A stretch of 64,000 nucleotides of DNA from Salvia splendens (Eukaryota > Streptophyta > Magnoliopsida > Lamiales > Lamiaceae). The DNA lies in contig NC_056040.1 in assembly GCF_004379255.2 (NCBI RefSeq), positions 33,529,779-33,593,778 on the forward strand. Reading direction: 5' to 3'. The position numbers and the translations under genes were made by a program. Within the stretch, counting starts at the first letter, position 1. Each line of letters opens with the position of its first letter. Positions 1 to 11,774 of the stretch are shown here, piece after piece. The notes beneath the pieces were generated by a model. It was not told the origin of the DNA and searched no databases. It saw nothing but the letters and a program-made list of their open reading frames with translations.

Positions 1-823
1 CAACAAAAAAGAAAGGGGTCACTTTGTGTGCTGGTCAACTTCTGCATGTCATGGGATCTGGGGCATGTCCTCGATTTGGCAGTCTTCTCTACTTCCCTTG
101 AATGTTCAAAATTATGTCAGCCTCATTCCTCTCCTGCTTCAACTCCTTTTCTCCCTTGTAACAGTTCTTTATGTTGCTGATTTCGTCTCCTCCAACGGCA
201 CTTTTATCTTCTTTTTTTGCTTGCATCTTATTCCTTCTCTTTTTTTTCTTTTTTTTGCACCTCCTTTATTTTTTTTTCTTTTCTTTTTGCTCCTCCTCTC
301 TTATCAGCCAACTTCCTTATTTTGTTCCCCTTCCATCCACTCTCTTTTCTTCCTTTTCTCCGTTAACCTAAAACCAAGTACCAAACAAATAGTGGTAAAT
401 AAAGTTAATCACACAACATTATTCATTAGAAAGAAAACTACAGTATGATGAAAGGAAGAATATCATATAAAAATCACACCTATTTTAGCTTCAGGTTCTC
501 AAGAATCGTGTCATGCGGCTCTAAAGAATAATCGGTGATCATTTCTTTAAACATAATTTCACTGATATGCTCTTTAACTTCATAAATATATAAATACATA
601 CTTTACTCAAATTAGTAAAGTCAATTTCAATATTATACTCTTTATCATAAAAAAAATATTATCTCTAATTATTTAGATAACGATATTGTTCCTATATTTG
701 TAATTTCTAATCCTCTATTTATTTATTCCATTATCCACTGCTTGCAATCGCATAACTCTCTATTACAGATGTCTAAGCTCTTTCCACGTCGTTGACACTG
801 AAAAGACTTGATAAACATTAATA
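1..823. other. AT-rich stretch without a recognised gene
   Basis: I see no convincing coding region. A pyrimidine-rich tract (about 200-370, long runs of T and CTTT) leaves two plus-strand frames open, but their translations are low-complexity F/L/S runs with no family resemblance. The rest is AT-rich DNA leading into the first MITE. Confidence 0.5.
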
Positions 824-1062
824 CTCTCACTATGTCCTCAAAAAATAGACTAGTTTTACCATTTTAGGTTGTCTCCCAGTATAATTATGGAATGTTTTTA
901 ACCAATTACACCCCATTAATAATGTAGACCCCACAACCTATTAACACTACTTTCAATACTTTTTCCTTCTCTCTTTCTTACTTTTTTTCATCTTTTTTTA
1001 TGTTACCAATTGCGTATTAAAATTTGTCCTATACACAAGTTGTCTAGGGTTAGAAGGAATAG
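824..1062. mobile_element. Stowaway-like MITE (degenerate)
   Basis: About 239 bp flanked by TA dinucleotides (822-823 and 1063-1064), the Tc1/mariner target duplication. The left end CTCTCACTATGTCC and the right end (GGTTAGAAGGAATAG) are degraded forms of the CTCCCTCCGTCC Stowaway terminus. The interior has the typical composition of this family: a 'gtagacccca' box and long C/T runs. It is non-coding and would need a mariner transposase in trans. Confidence 0.55.
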
Positions 1063-1319
1063 TAATTTGGGCCTAGACCCAGTGATTAATGATTATTCCA
1101 GATCTGCAATCAAGCAATTTGGACACATGTATCTCGGACTGTTCATCGTCTTGGATGGATCATTTAGCGCAGTGCGAGAATCATTTAGTGCAGTTAGGTT
1201 TTGTTTTATCTCTGTGCATGAGTATGTTGCCTGAAGCTGTAGATTGAGCATAATTAAATTTCATAGTCATATAAAATTATTAATGTTAACATAGAAAATT
1301 CACTTCTTCGTAAACTATA

Positions 1320-1519
1320 CTCCTTTGCCCCTAATAATTAGTCACCATTTAACTTAGGCATGGATTTTAAAAAATGTAATAGAAAGTGAGTTAGAAAAAG
1401 TTAATAACACGTGGATCATACTTTTATATATTGAGAATAATTTTATACTCCATAATAAAATTTGAGTGAGAATAAATTAATAGAATACGGGGTCCTTTGC
1501 CAAATTTTATGTGATGGAG
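1320..1519. mobile_element. Stowaway-like MITE upstream of the AlkB-like gene
   Basis: About 200 bp flanked by TA (1318-1319 and 1520-1521). The left end is CTCCTTTGCCCC and the right end is ..GATGGAG, a decayed Stowaway-type inverted repeat. The interior shows the usual 'gaaagtgagttag' and 'acgtggatc' segments of plant Stowaway relatives. It lies roughly 100-170 bp upstream of the presumed transcript start of the dioxygenase gene, so it may form part of its promoter region. Confidence 0.55.
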
Positions 1520-1639
1520 TAACATTGAAATAAGTGATAAATTTTGATAGAGAAATGAATATTTAATTAACAAAGCCCAAAGCACTATAAGCCCATTTAA
1601 ATCCACTTAAATATGGTGGTGTATTTATGAACAACCTTT

Positions 1640-2342
1640 ACATATTTGTGGTTCTTCTTTCTAGCTCTCGATTCCGCCATTTTTGTAGGTAAGTTTTTAA
1701 AATTATTTTCTTCTTGATCATCTTATTTTTTTCTGAATATCTAAGATGTGGAATTAATGCAAAAGTTCAAAAAAATTATTTTAACTTGTTATAGTGTAAA
1801 CCCAAATACCAGTCAAAATGCAAAATGAGATGGTCTTAATGAAGAAGTGGACTCAGCTACTTTATTTTAGCCTGCGAAATCGAATGATTATCTAGTCCTA
1901 ATATGAATTACCCGATTCTTATGCTGTAACTGAATTAGGTTTATAAAAGAAATTTTAATTGTCTAAGTTTACGAGAGCCGTTACTGTTTCTATTGATGAA
2001 CTGAATATTCCTTTTTCTGTGTTTAGAGTGAAACACTGCTCAGGTGAATTGAGTTAAAATTTAGGGATTTACAAAGCTACCCTCCATCCATAGTAGTCAT
2101 TTTTTTCCTATTTTTAGTCTTCCACCAAAATTAGTTTCTATCTATTTCTAGTAAATTTTTCATCTCAAAGGATGTCCCGGTTTCTACTTTATCACTTTTG
2201 TACTAAAACTCATATTGTCCATCAAGACTTTTTTTGTAGTTGGATTATAGTATCAGTATTAGAAATGGTTTTTGATAAAGGCTATCGGTCCCTAAAATCA
2301 TAAACTAATTTTTTATTTTCCTATGAAAGTTGCAGATTTCAG
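1640..2342 (+). other. Putative 5' leader exon end and leader intron of the AlkB-like gene
   Basis: A consensus plant donor (TTTTGTAG followed by GTAAGT) begins its intron at 1689. Two overlapping acceptors (AG at 2334-2335 and 2341-2342) lie just before the coding region. A T-rich tract precedes them, as expected for a plant intron. If this leader intron is real, the ATG at 2323 is removed by splicing and translation would start at the in-frame ATG at 2371. There is no transcript evidence here. Confidence 0.4.
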
Positions 2343-3717
2343 AGAAAGAACAAGGCAGCAACATCATCCTATGAATTCATCAACATATGATGAGGTTTTT
2401 ACTCCACTTTCTGTGAATAAATTTAAACACAGGGCTAGGATAGCCTTGGGCAATTGTCCTAAACAGAAACCGGAGATGGCTCAGAACGTTATTCCATTGC
2501 AACGTGAAGCATCTCTAACTTGTTCTGTTGAGGAGTTGGTGGATCAGATCATAGGGCCATTACAACGTGAAGTGGCCAACTTGATCACTTGTTCCAAACT
2601 GAAATTGGAGGAGGCTCTCAACATCAGATCACACCGTGAAGCTTCTATTTCAACTTGTGACCTTTATAACGCAGGCTTGGCCACCAGCTTTAAGAAGAAG
2701 CAAGTTTATCCTTCTAAAAATCTGAAGGTTCTCCAGACACATCATGAACAGCAAGAGACCAAGAGAATACCAAAGCCCTTTTCTAGTACTAAAATAGACA
2801 AGCCTTTTGATATATGCTCTCCTCAAACTTCGGAAGACTTAGTTGAAGAAACTGCATTGGTGTTGGGGCCTGGAATGATATTACTCAAGCACTATATTCC
2901 CTTCTTGGAGCAGGTAGTCCTCAAATGCTGAAATTTCCATCATACACATGTGTTGCATTCACTGTTTCTGGTATTTACTTGTCCCTACCTCTCTTGCAGG
3001 TGAACATTATAAGCAAGTGTCGAGAATTAGGTTGTGGTCCTGGGGGGTTTTATCGACCTGGTTATAATGATGGTGCAAAATTGCACCGTTACATGATGTG
3101 TTTGGGTCTAGACTGGAATCCTCAAACAAAAAGCTATGGAGAGAGGCGCTGCCACGACAATGCTGCACCTCCTCTTCTTCCTAATGAGTTTATTTCTTTA
3201 GTGTGCAGAGCACTTGACCATTCCCACACTCTGATAGAAAGAAACCTGAAGGTTGACAATGTTAACGATGCACTTCCTAAAATGTCTCCTGATGTGTGCA
3301 TTGTCAACTTCTACCCTAGCAACGGCCGGGTTGGTTTCCATCAGGTTGGTTATGAACTTGAAAAATACGTGTCCTCAATGTGCCTTTGTTTATTTGGATC
3401 AGTTAAAGAGTTTTCGCATGCAAATTTTTTGATTCATACAGGATCGGTATGAAACACAGGAGAGTCTTGATAAAAGGCTGCCCGTTGTGTCATTCTCCAT
3501 TGGTGATTCAGCTGAATTTCTATATGGCGAGCAAAGAGATGTTAACAAGGCTAAAAGTGTTTTACTAGAATCAGGAGACGTGCTGATCTTTGGCGGTGAA
3601 TCAAGGCATATATATCATGGGGTGAAAGCGATTGTTCCCGACACAGCTCCTCCGGTTTTGCTGGAAAAGACAGGACTTAAACCAGGTCGCCTCAACCTCA
3701 CTTTCAGAAAATATTGA
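2323..3717 (+). CDS. AlkB-like 2-oxoglutarate/Fe(II)-dependent dioxygenase, three exons
   Basis: Exons 2323-2913, 3000-3344 and 3442-3717 join in phase 0 through GT-AG introns of 86 and 97 bp. The product is 403 aa, or 387 aa if translation starts at the ATG at 2371, which follows two good splice acceptors. The C-terminal half is an AlkB/ALKBH1-type jelly roll. The first two iron ligands, H and D of HQD, are split by intron 2 (FHQ then DRYE). The distal iron histidine is in SRHIYHGV, and the 2-oxoglutarate-binding arginine box is RLNLTFRKY at the very C-terminus. The family oxidatively demethylates nucleic-acid bases; the substrate cannot be told from sequence. The N-terminal 190 residues are unlike the catalytic domain and carry three imperfect copies of a P-L-Q-R-E-(x)n-C segment (about residues 63-75, 87-101, 107-121). 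This is the only gene here that looks like a normal host gene, and all exons are intact. Confidence 0.9.
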
Positions 3718-4762
3718 GTTTCTCCCTTGAAAAAGTAGCTCAAAATTTCTATCTAAAATTACTCTAACTTGGATGAAGGTTAAGTACATAGACAAGTGTG
3801 CTGGTGGTATAGAGTTGAGTTCGAGTTTGACTTCAAAATGAACAAAGCACAACCAAGCAGGCCAATTTCGAACGTGGCTATGGGCTCACTTCCTCACTCG
3901 TAGGAGTGGATTGGTCATCGTCACTAGTTCAAAATTTCCCCGCCTGGTTGTGTTTTATTCATTTTAGAGAGAAATTTTGAGGATAAGAGTGATTAACGAT
4001 GTGTTTATAAATTAATTTAGAAAGGTATTAAAAGGATAAAAAAATGAAAAAATAAATAGGTAGAAATGTGTTTTATAATGGATATATTTTGAATAGTTGG
4101 TAAATTTTGAACCAAAGTAATTTCATATTCTAATATTTTTTTAAAAAATAAACAGAGCAATAAACGACCTCTGGTCGGTCGCGGGGGCGAGGGAGAACCC
4201 TCTTTGTCCCTTGAATGCGTGACATACTTGGGAGTAGGACGCTTGCAATGTGTTCCGCTCCGCCTCGTCCCTTCGCGTTGCTAATCAGCAGACAATGTTG
4301 GACTCAGAAGGTGGGAGGGGTCCACCGCCCCCTCCCGACCATTCGAAAACCTAAATATTTCTTAGAGTCGAACCAAAAATAGCATGTTTCCCTCCCTCCG
4401 CGGAGTATAAACATGGAGTAATATTTGTTTTCAATGAATGTCATATACCTCAAAAGTTTCAGTAATCCTATGGTTTAGTTTTTAGGCTTTTATGTGGTCT
4501 ATGGTTCAATTCTCAATAAGAAAATATTTTTTTCATTCTTTCCTTATTTATTCATCAATTCATATTTCTTCCTATTATTAAAATAAATCCTTTAAATACT
4601 TTATAAAATCTAAACTTTTAATAGTTTGCATATATTGTTTTGTTATATTTATTTTTTAGTTAAATAATTTTTTATACTGTGTTTGTTTTATTTGTCCTAA
4701 AGTACTTATTATTGTGATGTATATAGTATCTTATTCTTATGTACCAAAATAAATATTTAATA
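3718..4762. other. Intergenic DNA with an imperfect inverted repeat and a GC-rich island
   Basis: Two short segments (about 3834-3862 and 3940-3970) are inverted copies of each other, so 3740-4000 can fold back. The part between has box-like 'ggtggtatag' and 'gttcgag' sequences that could be a tRNA-derived SINE remnant, but I cannot prove it. A GC-rich island at about 4160-4330 contrasts with the AT-rich surroundings and has no recognisable coding content. The rest is AT-rich. Confidence 0.4.
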
Positions 4763-4975
4763 CTCCCTTCGTTCTTTAAAATTAGAAATTCTTTCATTTT
4801 TAGCCCGTCCCTTAAAAATAGAAACTTTTTGTTTAAGGAAAGTTCTTTTTCTCTAATGAGATGCGACTCATTTTTCATTAACACAATTTTCTTTCTATCT
4901 TTCTCTTATTTTACCAATTTTTCATTAAAACCCGTGTCATTTCAAAAGTTTCTTGTTTTTAGGGGACAATGGAAG
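4763..4975. mobile_element. Stowaway-like MITE
   Basis: 213 bp flanked by TA (4761-4762 and 4976-4977). The left terminus CTCCCTTCGTTC and the inverse of the right terminus (CTTCCATTGTCC) match the Stowaway consensus with a few changes. The interior folds into the usual long hairpin of this family: 'aattagaaa' and 'aaaatagaaac' near the left, 'tttcttgttttta' near the right. Non-autonomous. Confidence 0.65.
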
Positions 4976-6407
4976 TATATTTTATGAGATTCAAATAATT
5001 ACTAATTTATATACTACTATAACTTTGTGTAATACTTGCAATGATTTTGGAATTGTATAATATTTACAATGTTTTTGGATTTTTGTAAGCCAGTGAATAA
5101 CGAAGGCAGTGCTACTTGAATATTAATATTATTATTATTTTATAATAATAATTATATTAAATTACATTTAAAATTTAAATATCAAATTAAATTAATATTT
5201 AAAATATTAAATTCTTCCTTATCCATGTTTTTTTTGGATCCGCTACCGTCACCAAAAAGATATTCTAAAACAAAAGTAGAGACCAATATTGATTGCTTAC
5301 CGTAAGATATGAATTAGAATGGTCTCTTGCCTTAATGAAAGATAAATTAGAGAACAATATGCTCAAGGACCGATTAATGGCATATTTCCCATTTTTACTT
5401 CATATGCCCAATTTATTTATTTAAAAATGCATTTCCTTAACAAATATTGGTGAGTCGGTATAATAAACAATGCGTAGTGAATATGAATAATTGGTAAACA
5501 TTTTATTACAGCGTATCACTATGGTCACCGAAATCATAATACCTTTGACATATTATTTTTAAAAGGCTCTCCTAATTTAAAATGTGAATAAATTAAAAAA
5601 TTAACTTGAAGAATAATAGTAGTTATCATGAAGAAGAAAAAGCTATTTGTAGAAAATTTGTTTACTTCGTTATCGAAGTCTTACAAGCGTGGCAAGGAAT
5701 GATAGAATAAACATATCATTTGAAAATGGAACACATTACATAGATTTACCGTGAAAATTATTTCTGGGCGTCTAACTTGAATTCCATAGGAAATTATTTT
5801 TTAAAGATAGATATTCAATTTTGTCTTGTTTTAGCATTTTAACAAAAATATTACATAATTTTAGGTAATTGTAAAAACTACTCGATATTTTAATATTTAC
5901 TTAAAAATATCTTGACCATTTTATTGTGATGAAATTGCTCTTGGATTTCGACTTTGCTGAATATCATGATTTAGTTTTCCCCTCAACCCAAAAAACCCAC
6001 TGTTGAAAAAATATGGCGGTACAAATCTAGAGTATTTCAACTTTGCATTCAATAGACTATAGGAAAAGAGTGATACTAAATGGCGCCTGCCGTAAAAATA
6101 AAATATTAATAAAAATTATTATATTTAATGTTAATTTACTTGGAATTAGTTCATCTTAAAAGTAACAATTTTTAAGTAATAATTTTCTAAGATTAGTTTA
6201 CCATTTGTCCACAAATAATTACATGTAAAAGACTAAGTCATCAAATCATCTTAGAAACATTCAACTTTGTCTATGTAGCTCACTTTCGTTTCTTATGTCA
6301 GATTTCTATTCGGTTTTTGGTAAACTTTTTATTTATTATTTTATATTTTGTTATTTAATTGTTTAATGTATATAACTATTTTTAAATTAGAATATATATA
6401 TATATAT
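4976..6407. other. AT-rich intergenic DNA ending in a (TA)n run
   Basis: No open frame or RNA gene that I can support. It contains simple A/T-rich blocks (5125-5210) and ends in an AT-dinucleotide run (about 6392-6407) that directly abuts the left end of the MULE. Confidence 0.5.
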
Positions 6408-6575
6408 GAGTGCATTATAATGATAACCCCAATTTCCGTAATAACCCTATAACTAAATCTGGACCACACATTTTTAAAATCACGTGGTCTAGATTCAAAC
6501 TTAGCTTTCCTTCATAAAAAAGGCGCAGAGGGTAAATATGTCATTTCGCTTATTTAATTTTTGAATTTCACTCAT
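6408..6575 (+). repeat. Left terminal inverted repeat of the MULE
   Basis: The outer end starts GAGTGCATTATAATGATAAC and reads inward through ATAACCC, a TCTGGACCACACAT segment, a TTCAAACTTAG segment, CTTCATAAAAAA and the box GGGTAAATATGTCATTTC (6530-6547). All of these recur, inverted and in the same order, at 44679-44850. Confidence 0.8.
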
Positions 6576-6739
6576 GATAAAATTTACGTATCCAGATTTC
6601 GCTCATTTAAATACGTAAAATCTTATTTCCAATTATATACAGATGTATGAGGTTCAGTTACACGTATGTATGAGGTTCAGTTATACGTAAAATCTTATTT
6701 CCCATGATATACAAATTTCGCTCATTTAAATACGTAAAA

Positions 6740-7170
6740 TCTTATTTAAGTATCATTTTATCAGTCAAAAGTATCATTTTATCAACTCAGAGCATCATTC
6801 TATCCGGCAAAACTATCATTCTATGCAATAAACCTAACATATATCATTTTATCATTTTATCAGTCAAAAGTATCATTTTATCAACTCGGAGTATCATTCT
6901 ATCCAGTAAAACTATCATTCTATGCAATAAACCTAACATATATCATTTTATCATTTTATCAGTCAGTCAAAAGTATCATTTTATCAACTCAGAGTATCAT
7001 TCTATCCGGCAAAACTATCATTCTATGCAATAAACCTAACATATATCATTTTATCAGTCAAAAGTATCATTTTATCAACTCAGAGTATCATTCTATCCGG
7101 CAAAACTATCATTCTATGCAATAAACCTAACATATATTATTTTATCATTTTATCATTCTATGCAATAAAC
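6740..7170. repeat. TATCATTTTATCA-type array, left end of the MULE
   Basis: Four near-identical units of roughly 95-130 bp. Each consists of a cluster such as GTATCATTTTATCAACTC, ATCATTCTATCCGGC, ACTATCATTCTATGCAATA and AACCTAACATATATC. It begins at the apparent splice donor of the last recognisable exon of the left Ulp1-type gene, so it is probably what remains of an intron. Confidence 0.85.
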
Positions 7171-7734
7171 CTTTGATTTGAATTTTTCATGGTGGTTGAG
7201 ATACACAACCTATGCATCTATAATGTTGATACTGACGTATGTACGTGGAGCAAGGCTGTGGAAATCAATCTTGAACATGCTCATCATGTTGTTCTCATAA
7301 ACCATATCTTAACTGATTTCAAAATCATATTTAATGTTAGTTAAAAGAATTTAATAAGAATATAATTATGTAATTCAAAACTTACTATTCGCTTTCTTCA
7401 TGTTTCATCAACCAGTACATTATTTCCTTCTCTTCTTTACTCAGTTTTCCTTTTATACTTACTGCTCTGACATTGTAGGGAGAGCACAGTGCTTCAACAA
7501 TTTTCTTTGTGGTTCTGGCAACTTTCTCCTTTTCAACAAGAGGTTCTTTGGAAACCTTCTTCTTACCTTTGGCCTTTTCCAAAACTTCTTCCATCTCTTT
7601 TAAAACTTCATCATCTCCGGTTTCACCATGTATATCCTCCATGACATTGGATATTATGGCACATGCTCTTTCGTCCTTTCATTCAAAAATATAAATTGTT
7701 ATTGACATAAAGGATATTATTTTACCTAATGGAA

Positions 7735-8170
7735 CTCATATTATCAGCCAAAAGTATCATTTTATCAGCCAAAAATCTAAAGCTATCATTATGAAACAAA
7801 AATTTCATTTTATCACTGAACCTATCATTTTATCCACAGAAACTATCCTTTTATCATTTTATGCAAAATTATCATTTTATCATTTGAAACTATCATTTTA
7901 TGATGCAAAAGTATCATTTTATCACTGAACCCTATCATTTTACCCACTGAAACTATCATTTTATTCAACTAAACTATCATTTTATCATTTTATGCAAAAG
8001 TATCATTTTATCATTTGAAACTATCATTTTATACCCTTACACTATCATTTTATAATCCAAAAGTATCATTTTTCAAATAAAACACAGCAACCAAAAAACA
8101 TCATCAAACCTATATCATCTTAACCATATAAACAATCATTTTATGTACTTAAACTATCATTTTTAAAAGT
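7735..8170. repeat. TATCATTTTATCA-type array inside an intron of passenger gene 1
   Basis: More than 15 copies of the core TATCATTTTAT separated by 8-15 bp spacers such as GAAAC and GCAAAAG. The array fills almost the entire intron between exons 8946-8174 and 7675-7386. Confidence 0.85.
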
Positions 8171-9839
8171 TACCTCAAATTCATCATTGAGAGACAATTC
8201 AACTTCTTTCTCTGGAACTTTTTCCTTCTCTTCTCGAGCTGCTTTATTAGCCATTTCCTTCTCTGGAAGTTTTTCCTTCTCCATATCCTTTTTCCGATTA
8301 AAATTTTCATTCTCATCAGGAGTTTGGTCATATTTGGGTATGAGAGTGAAGGTAGGGAACTCATTCCTATTTTTCAGAATAAATGCCCTCTCAGCAGCTT
8401 TAGTCAGCTCAATCATGATATCGATCCATTCAGGATCATCAATTTCGTCATTGCTCATAGCATGTGACATTGATTTCTGACTTTCTGTAACATTCTGCAC
8501 ACCTTCCTCTCTCACTCCCATTGCGTTTCTTGTTGTATCGCATATTATCTTAAAGCTATCAAGCTTCCTCAGTTCACCCGGCGCTCCTTCAAGGACATCA
8601 AGCATCTTCGACATTGACACTTTACAATCCCTGGCAGCTTCCTTCCATTCATCTATGAAAGTCTTTTCTTGACTTCCACTTGTTGTCGCCTCTTCCTCAT
8701 GATCTTTCATCTTCTAAGCTTTTACATCTTCAGGATCATCATCTTCGGATTCAGATTCATCATCTTCATCGTTCTCTTCATGTGGTTGCTTTTTATATCG
8801 GTCATACTTATGACCGAGACCAAAATCTGAACCACTCATTTCTGCTCTTTGCCTTTCTTTCAGCAGTTCGGCAGTCCAACCCTTAACTGTTGGATAGCAT
8901 CTTGGCACCATTTTTTTTCAAACACAATTCTGTCGACGTAGCAGGCCTACATTAACAAAAACTAAATATTAGTTTTCTGTAAATAGATTCATAGAAAATG
9001 GAAAAAAATATATTCTTACCACTACAAAGATAACTGGTCCTGTACATATCTTTGCTATGTTTCTTTTCCATCTCTTTTGTGTTTCAAGCAATTTGGATAT
9101 GACATAGCTACACCAATTGTATTCTTTGATCTTCTCCACATCAGCTATGTAATCTAAAACTTGTGGGCTCAGATTTCCATCAGCAGGGGTGTTGATCAAG
9201 GCATACTCCACCAGAATCATAAAATTCCTTTTGAACCACTCACCACCTTCTTCGTCTTTCATCATCTGCTCTACAACATACGCCGGAACCATATTATTTT
9301 CTCCACCTTTACAGAATCTAGCAATTTCACTTTTGATGTTGATATTTTTCTGAAATTTGATCCTACTCATAGGTAAAGATCCCATCGGGAACCCAAGAGT
9401 AATATGAACATCTTCATCATCTAAAAATAGCGATTCCCTGCTGTTCAATTTAATTGAACAACTTTTATGGTTAAAGTTGTAAATCAGATAATAAGCCAAT
9501 GATCTTGGGAAACTTCTTATTTTGAAGTTTAGGAGTGCGCCAAACCCAATCTCTCTTACAGCTCTTTTTTTATTCTTGTTTAGAGTTTCGAGCATGTTTA
9601 CGAAGAAGTCAGTATTCCTTCTTCCTGCCAAAGTCAGTGAGTGAATGGTTGTATCATCTTGAATAACTATTTTCTTGCACTTCTTTGCAGCTGCCTTCTT
9701 CTTACTTGCATCATCATTCTTTCTTTTCTTGTTATTTTTTATACTTTCTATTTCATCTGCTAATAGTCTATCATCATCAGCAGCATCAGCATCACCTAAT
9801 ACACATAAGATTTCAGTGTGTTAAACGGTTTATGTCATT

Positions 9840-10960
9840 ATATTAAGTCAAAGTATTATTTTATCCCCAGAAACTATCATTTTACCCCCTGAAACTATCA
9901 TTTTATCCCCTGAAACTTTCATTTCATCAAGTGCAACTAGTAAGTTTATCATTTTACCTACTGAAACTATCATTTTATTCCAAGAAACTATCATTTTATC
10001 ATTTTATGCAAAAGTATCATTTTATCACTGAAACCTATCATTTTACACACTGAAACTATAATTTTATCCCCTAAAACTATCATTTTATCAAGTGCAACTA
10101 TCATTTTACCTTCTGAAACTATCATTTTCAATGTAGAGATTTATCATTAATACACAAAAGATTTATCGTTTTACCTTCTGAAACCATCACTAAATGTCTA
10201 TCATCATGATCAGCACCAGCAACAGGAATGTTTGTTCCTAATACACAAAAGATTTCAGTGTGTTAAACAATTTATGTCATTATATAAAGTAAAAGTATCA
10301 TTTTATCCACTGAAACTATCATTTTATCCCCTGAAACCATCATTTTATCAAGTGCAACTATAATTTTATCAAGTGCAACTAGTAAGTTTATCATTTTACC
10401 CACTGAAACTATCATTTTATTCCCCAAAACTATCATTATTTTATGCAAAAGTATCATTTTATCATTTGAAAACTATCATTTTATGATGTAAAAGTATCAT
10501 TTTATCACTGAACCTATCATTTTATCCCCTGAAACTATCATTTTACACACTAAAACTATCATTTTATAACCTGAAACTATCATTTTATAACCTGAAACTA
10601 TCATTTTATCACCTGAAACTATCATTTTATCCCCTGAAACCATCATTTTATCAAGTGCAACTATAATTTTATCCCCTGAAACTATCATTTTCAATTTAGA
10701 GATGTATCATTAATAAACAAAAGATTTATCATTTTACCTTCTGAAACCATCATTAAGAGTCTAACATCATCATCAACAACAGCATCAGGAATGTTGTTTC
10801 CTAATACACAAAAGATTTCAGTGTGTTAAACGATTTATGTCATTATATAAAGTTAAAGTATCATTTTAGCACCTGAAACTACCATTTGATCACATGAAAC
10901 TATCATTTTATCACCTGAAAATATCATTTTATCACCTGAATCTATCATTTACTAAATTTC
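9840..10960. repeat. TATCATTTTATCA-type arrays between mini-exons of passenger gene 1
   Basis: Three intronic blocks (about 9840-10170, 10280-10735 and 10850-10960) of the same motif, here with GAAAC, CCCCTGAAAC and CAAGTGCAAC spacers. Each block is next to a copy of 'acaaaagatttcagtgtg', which is the region just upstream of an acceptor site. The blocks therefore belong to a repeating intron-plus-exon unit of about 560 bp. Confidence 0.85.
10175..10800 (-). repeat. Tandem duplication of a 63-nt mini-exon with its intron
   Basis: Exons 10800-10738 and 10237-10175 are both exactly 63 nt, begin in phase 1 after TGTGTATTAG and end in phase 1 before GTAAAA. They have closely similar sequence (NIP, D-rich, R, L, MVSE) and neither contains a stop. 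The start of the 9795-9020 exon is a third, diverged copy of the acidic segment. Because each is symmetric (phase 1-1), copies can be added without breaking the frame. Confidence 0.7.
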
Positions 10961-11682
10961 AATGACTTCAAAATAGGAGAGAGAGCAAAACTTGTCACTT
11001 AAGTAGAACAAAACACTACTCACAAAATCAGCACTCAAATAAACTTCTTCGAATCTGCATTACTGCTGCACACATTTGTCTAAACCAAAGCATTTTAATA
11101 AGGTCAGGAGGTTACGATATGGTTGCAGATACTGATAAACTAATGGATCTCAACTATTCGCTTTATCAATATGAGTTTTGCCGCTATAGTCACACATTTG
11201 CTATAAACACTGATAAACTTCTTCGAATAAACCGCTGATTTAGAATCTAAAAACCGCTGAGTTAGGATATGAGTTTTGTATTGATGATACAAAACCAAGT
11301 ATGAAGTAAATTCGAAGTAAATTCATCATGTTGTCATATGTAACTCTAAATCTACACTAAAAAACTATAGAATCTAAAAAAAAGAAGAATCGCAGGCAAA
11401 ATGATAAAATCGAGCAAAAACAAAAGTGAAATAAGTAAAAAACTTCATCCAACCTTTCTTCGATGATCCTTGAGCGTTTTCCGACGTCATATTACAGAAT
11501 TTGGATGGATTTACCTTCGAAGCTGAAGAAACTACGGTTTGAATGCGATCGGAGAGTTTGGAAGCGATTCGGAAGGTTTGGATGCGATTCGAAGGGTTTG
11601 AGTGTCAGAGAAATCAAGTTTAGGGTCTAGTTCACGTTTTCTATCGACGCGCCAATTTGAAAAAGAAATGACAATTTTGCCC
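10961..11682 (-). repeat. 5' leader, exon 1 and first intron of passenger gene 1, duplicated at 16262-16703
   Basis: About 11216-11682 is closely similar to 16262-16703. The shared parts are 'aaccgctgatttagaatc', the first intron, exon 1 starting with ATG at 11490 (MTSENAQGSSKK) and an upstream leader ending in the GAAATGACAATTTTGCCC box. The part from 10961 to 11215 is plain intron sequence. Confidence 0.8.
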
Positions 11683-11770
11683 TTATATATTTTATTAATT
11701 ATTTATCCCCACTTTATTAAAGTAACCACAAATACTCCAACTTATAAAAAAATAGTATTAGGTATAAAAT
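11665..11770. repeat. Possible internal MULE terminus
   Basis: The segment GAAATGACAATTTTGCCC (11665-11682) is the inverse form of the box in the outer inverted repeats (consensus GGGYAAAWWTGTCATTTC). About 90 bp of AT-rich DNA follows before the repeat array starts, the same spacing as between box and outer end at 6408 and 44850. The outermost sequence does not match the outer ends well. Confidence 0.35.
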
Positions 11771-11774
11771 GATA

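Larger units (their letters stand above)
7190..11490 (-). pseudogene. MULE passenger gene 1: N-terminal plant-mobile-type domain plus start of an Ulp1 protease domain
   Basis: Exons inferred from GT-AG borders, in minus-strand order: 11490-11454, 10800-10738, 10237-10175, 9795-9020, 8946-8174, 7675-7386 and 7312 to about 7190. The 9795-9020 exon encodes a D/K-rich linker, then the domain usual at the N-terminus of MULE-borne Ulp1 genes (VREIGFGALLNFKIRSFP, LDDEDVHITLGFPMG). The 8946-8174 exon is acidic and helical. The final exon starts the Ulp1 fold (LAPRTYVSINIIDA). Damage: one A missing from the run at 8911-8918 (frameshift), an in-frame TAG at 8711-8713, and a TGG-to-TAG change at 7210-7212. 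Sequence coding the catalytic H, D and C is absent; a repeat array and the terminal inverted repeat follow instead. It is a paralogue of 13958-16531. Confidence 0.72.

Noticed and set aside
26..448. 140-codon plus-strand frame at the window start
   Set aside because: Most of it is a T/C-rich tract giving F/L/S runs; no domain, no splice context, and it overlaps another equally arbitrary frame.
3740..4000. Possible tRNA gene or SINE suggested by 'ggtggtatag' and 'gttcgag' phrases
   Set aside because: No full cloverleaf, no clear 3' tail or target duplication; only the fold-back is reported.
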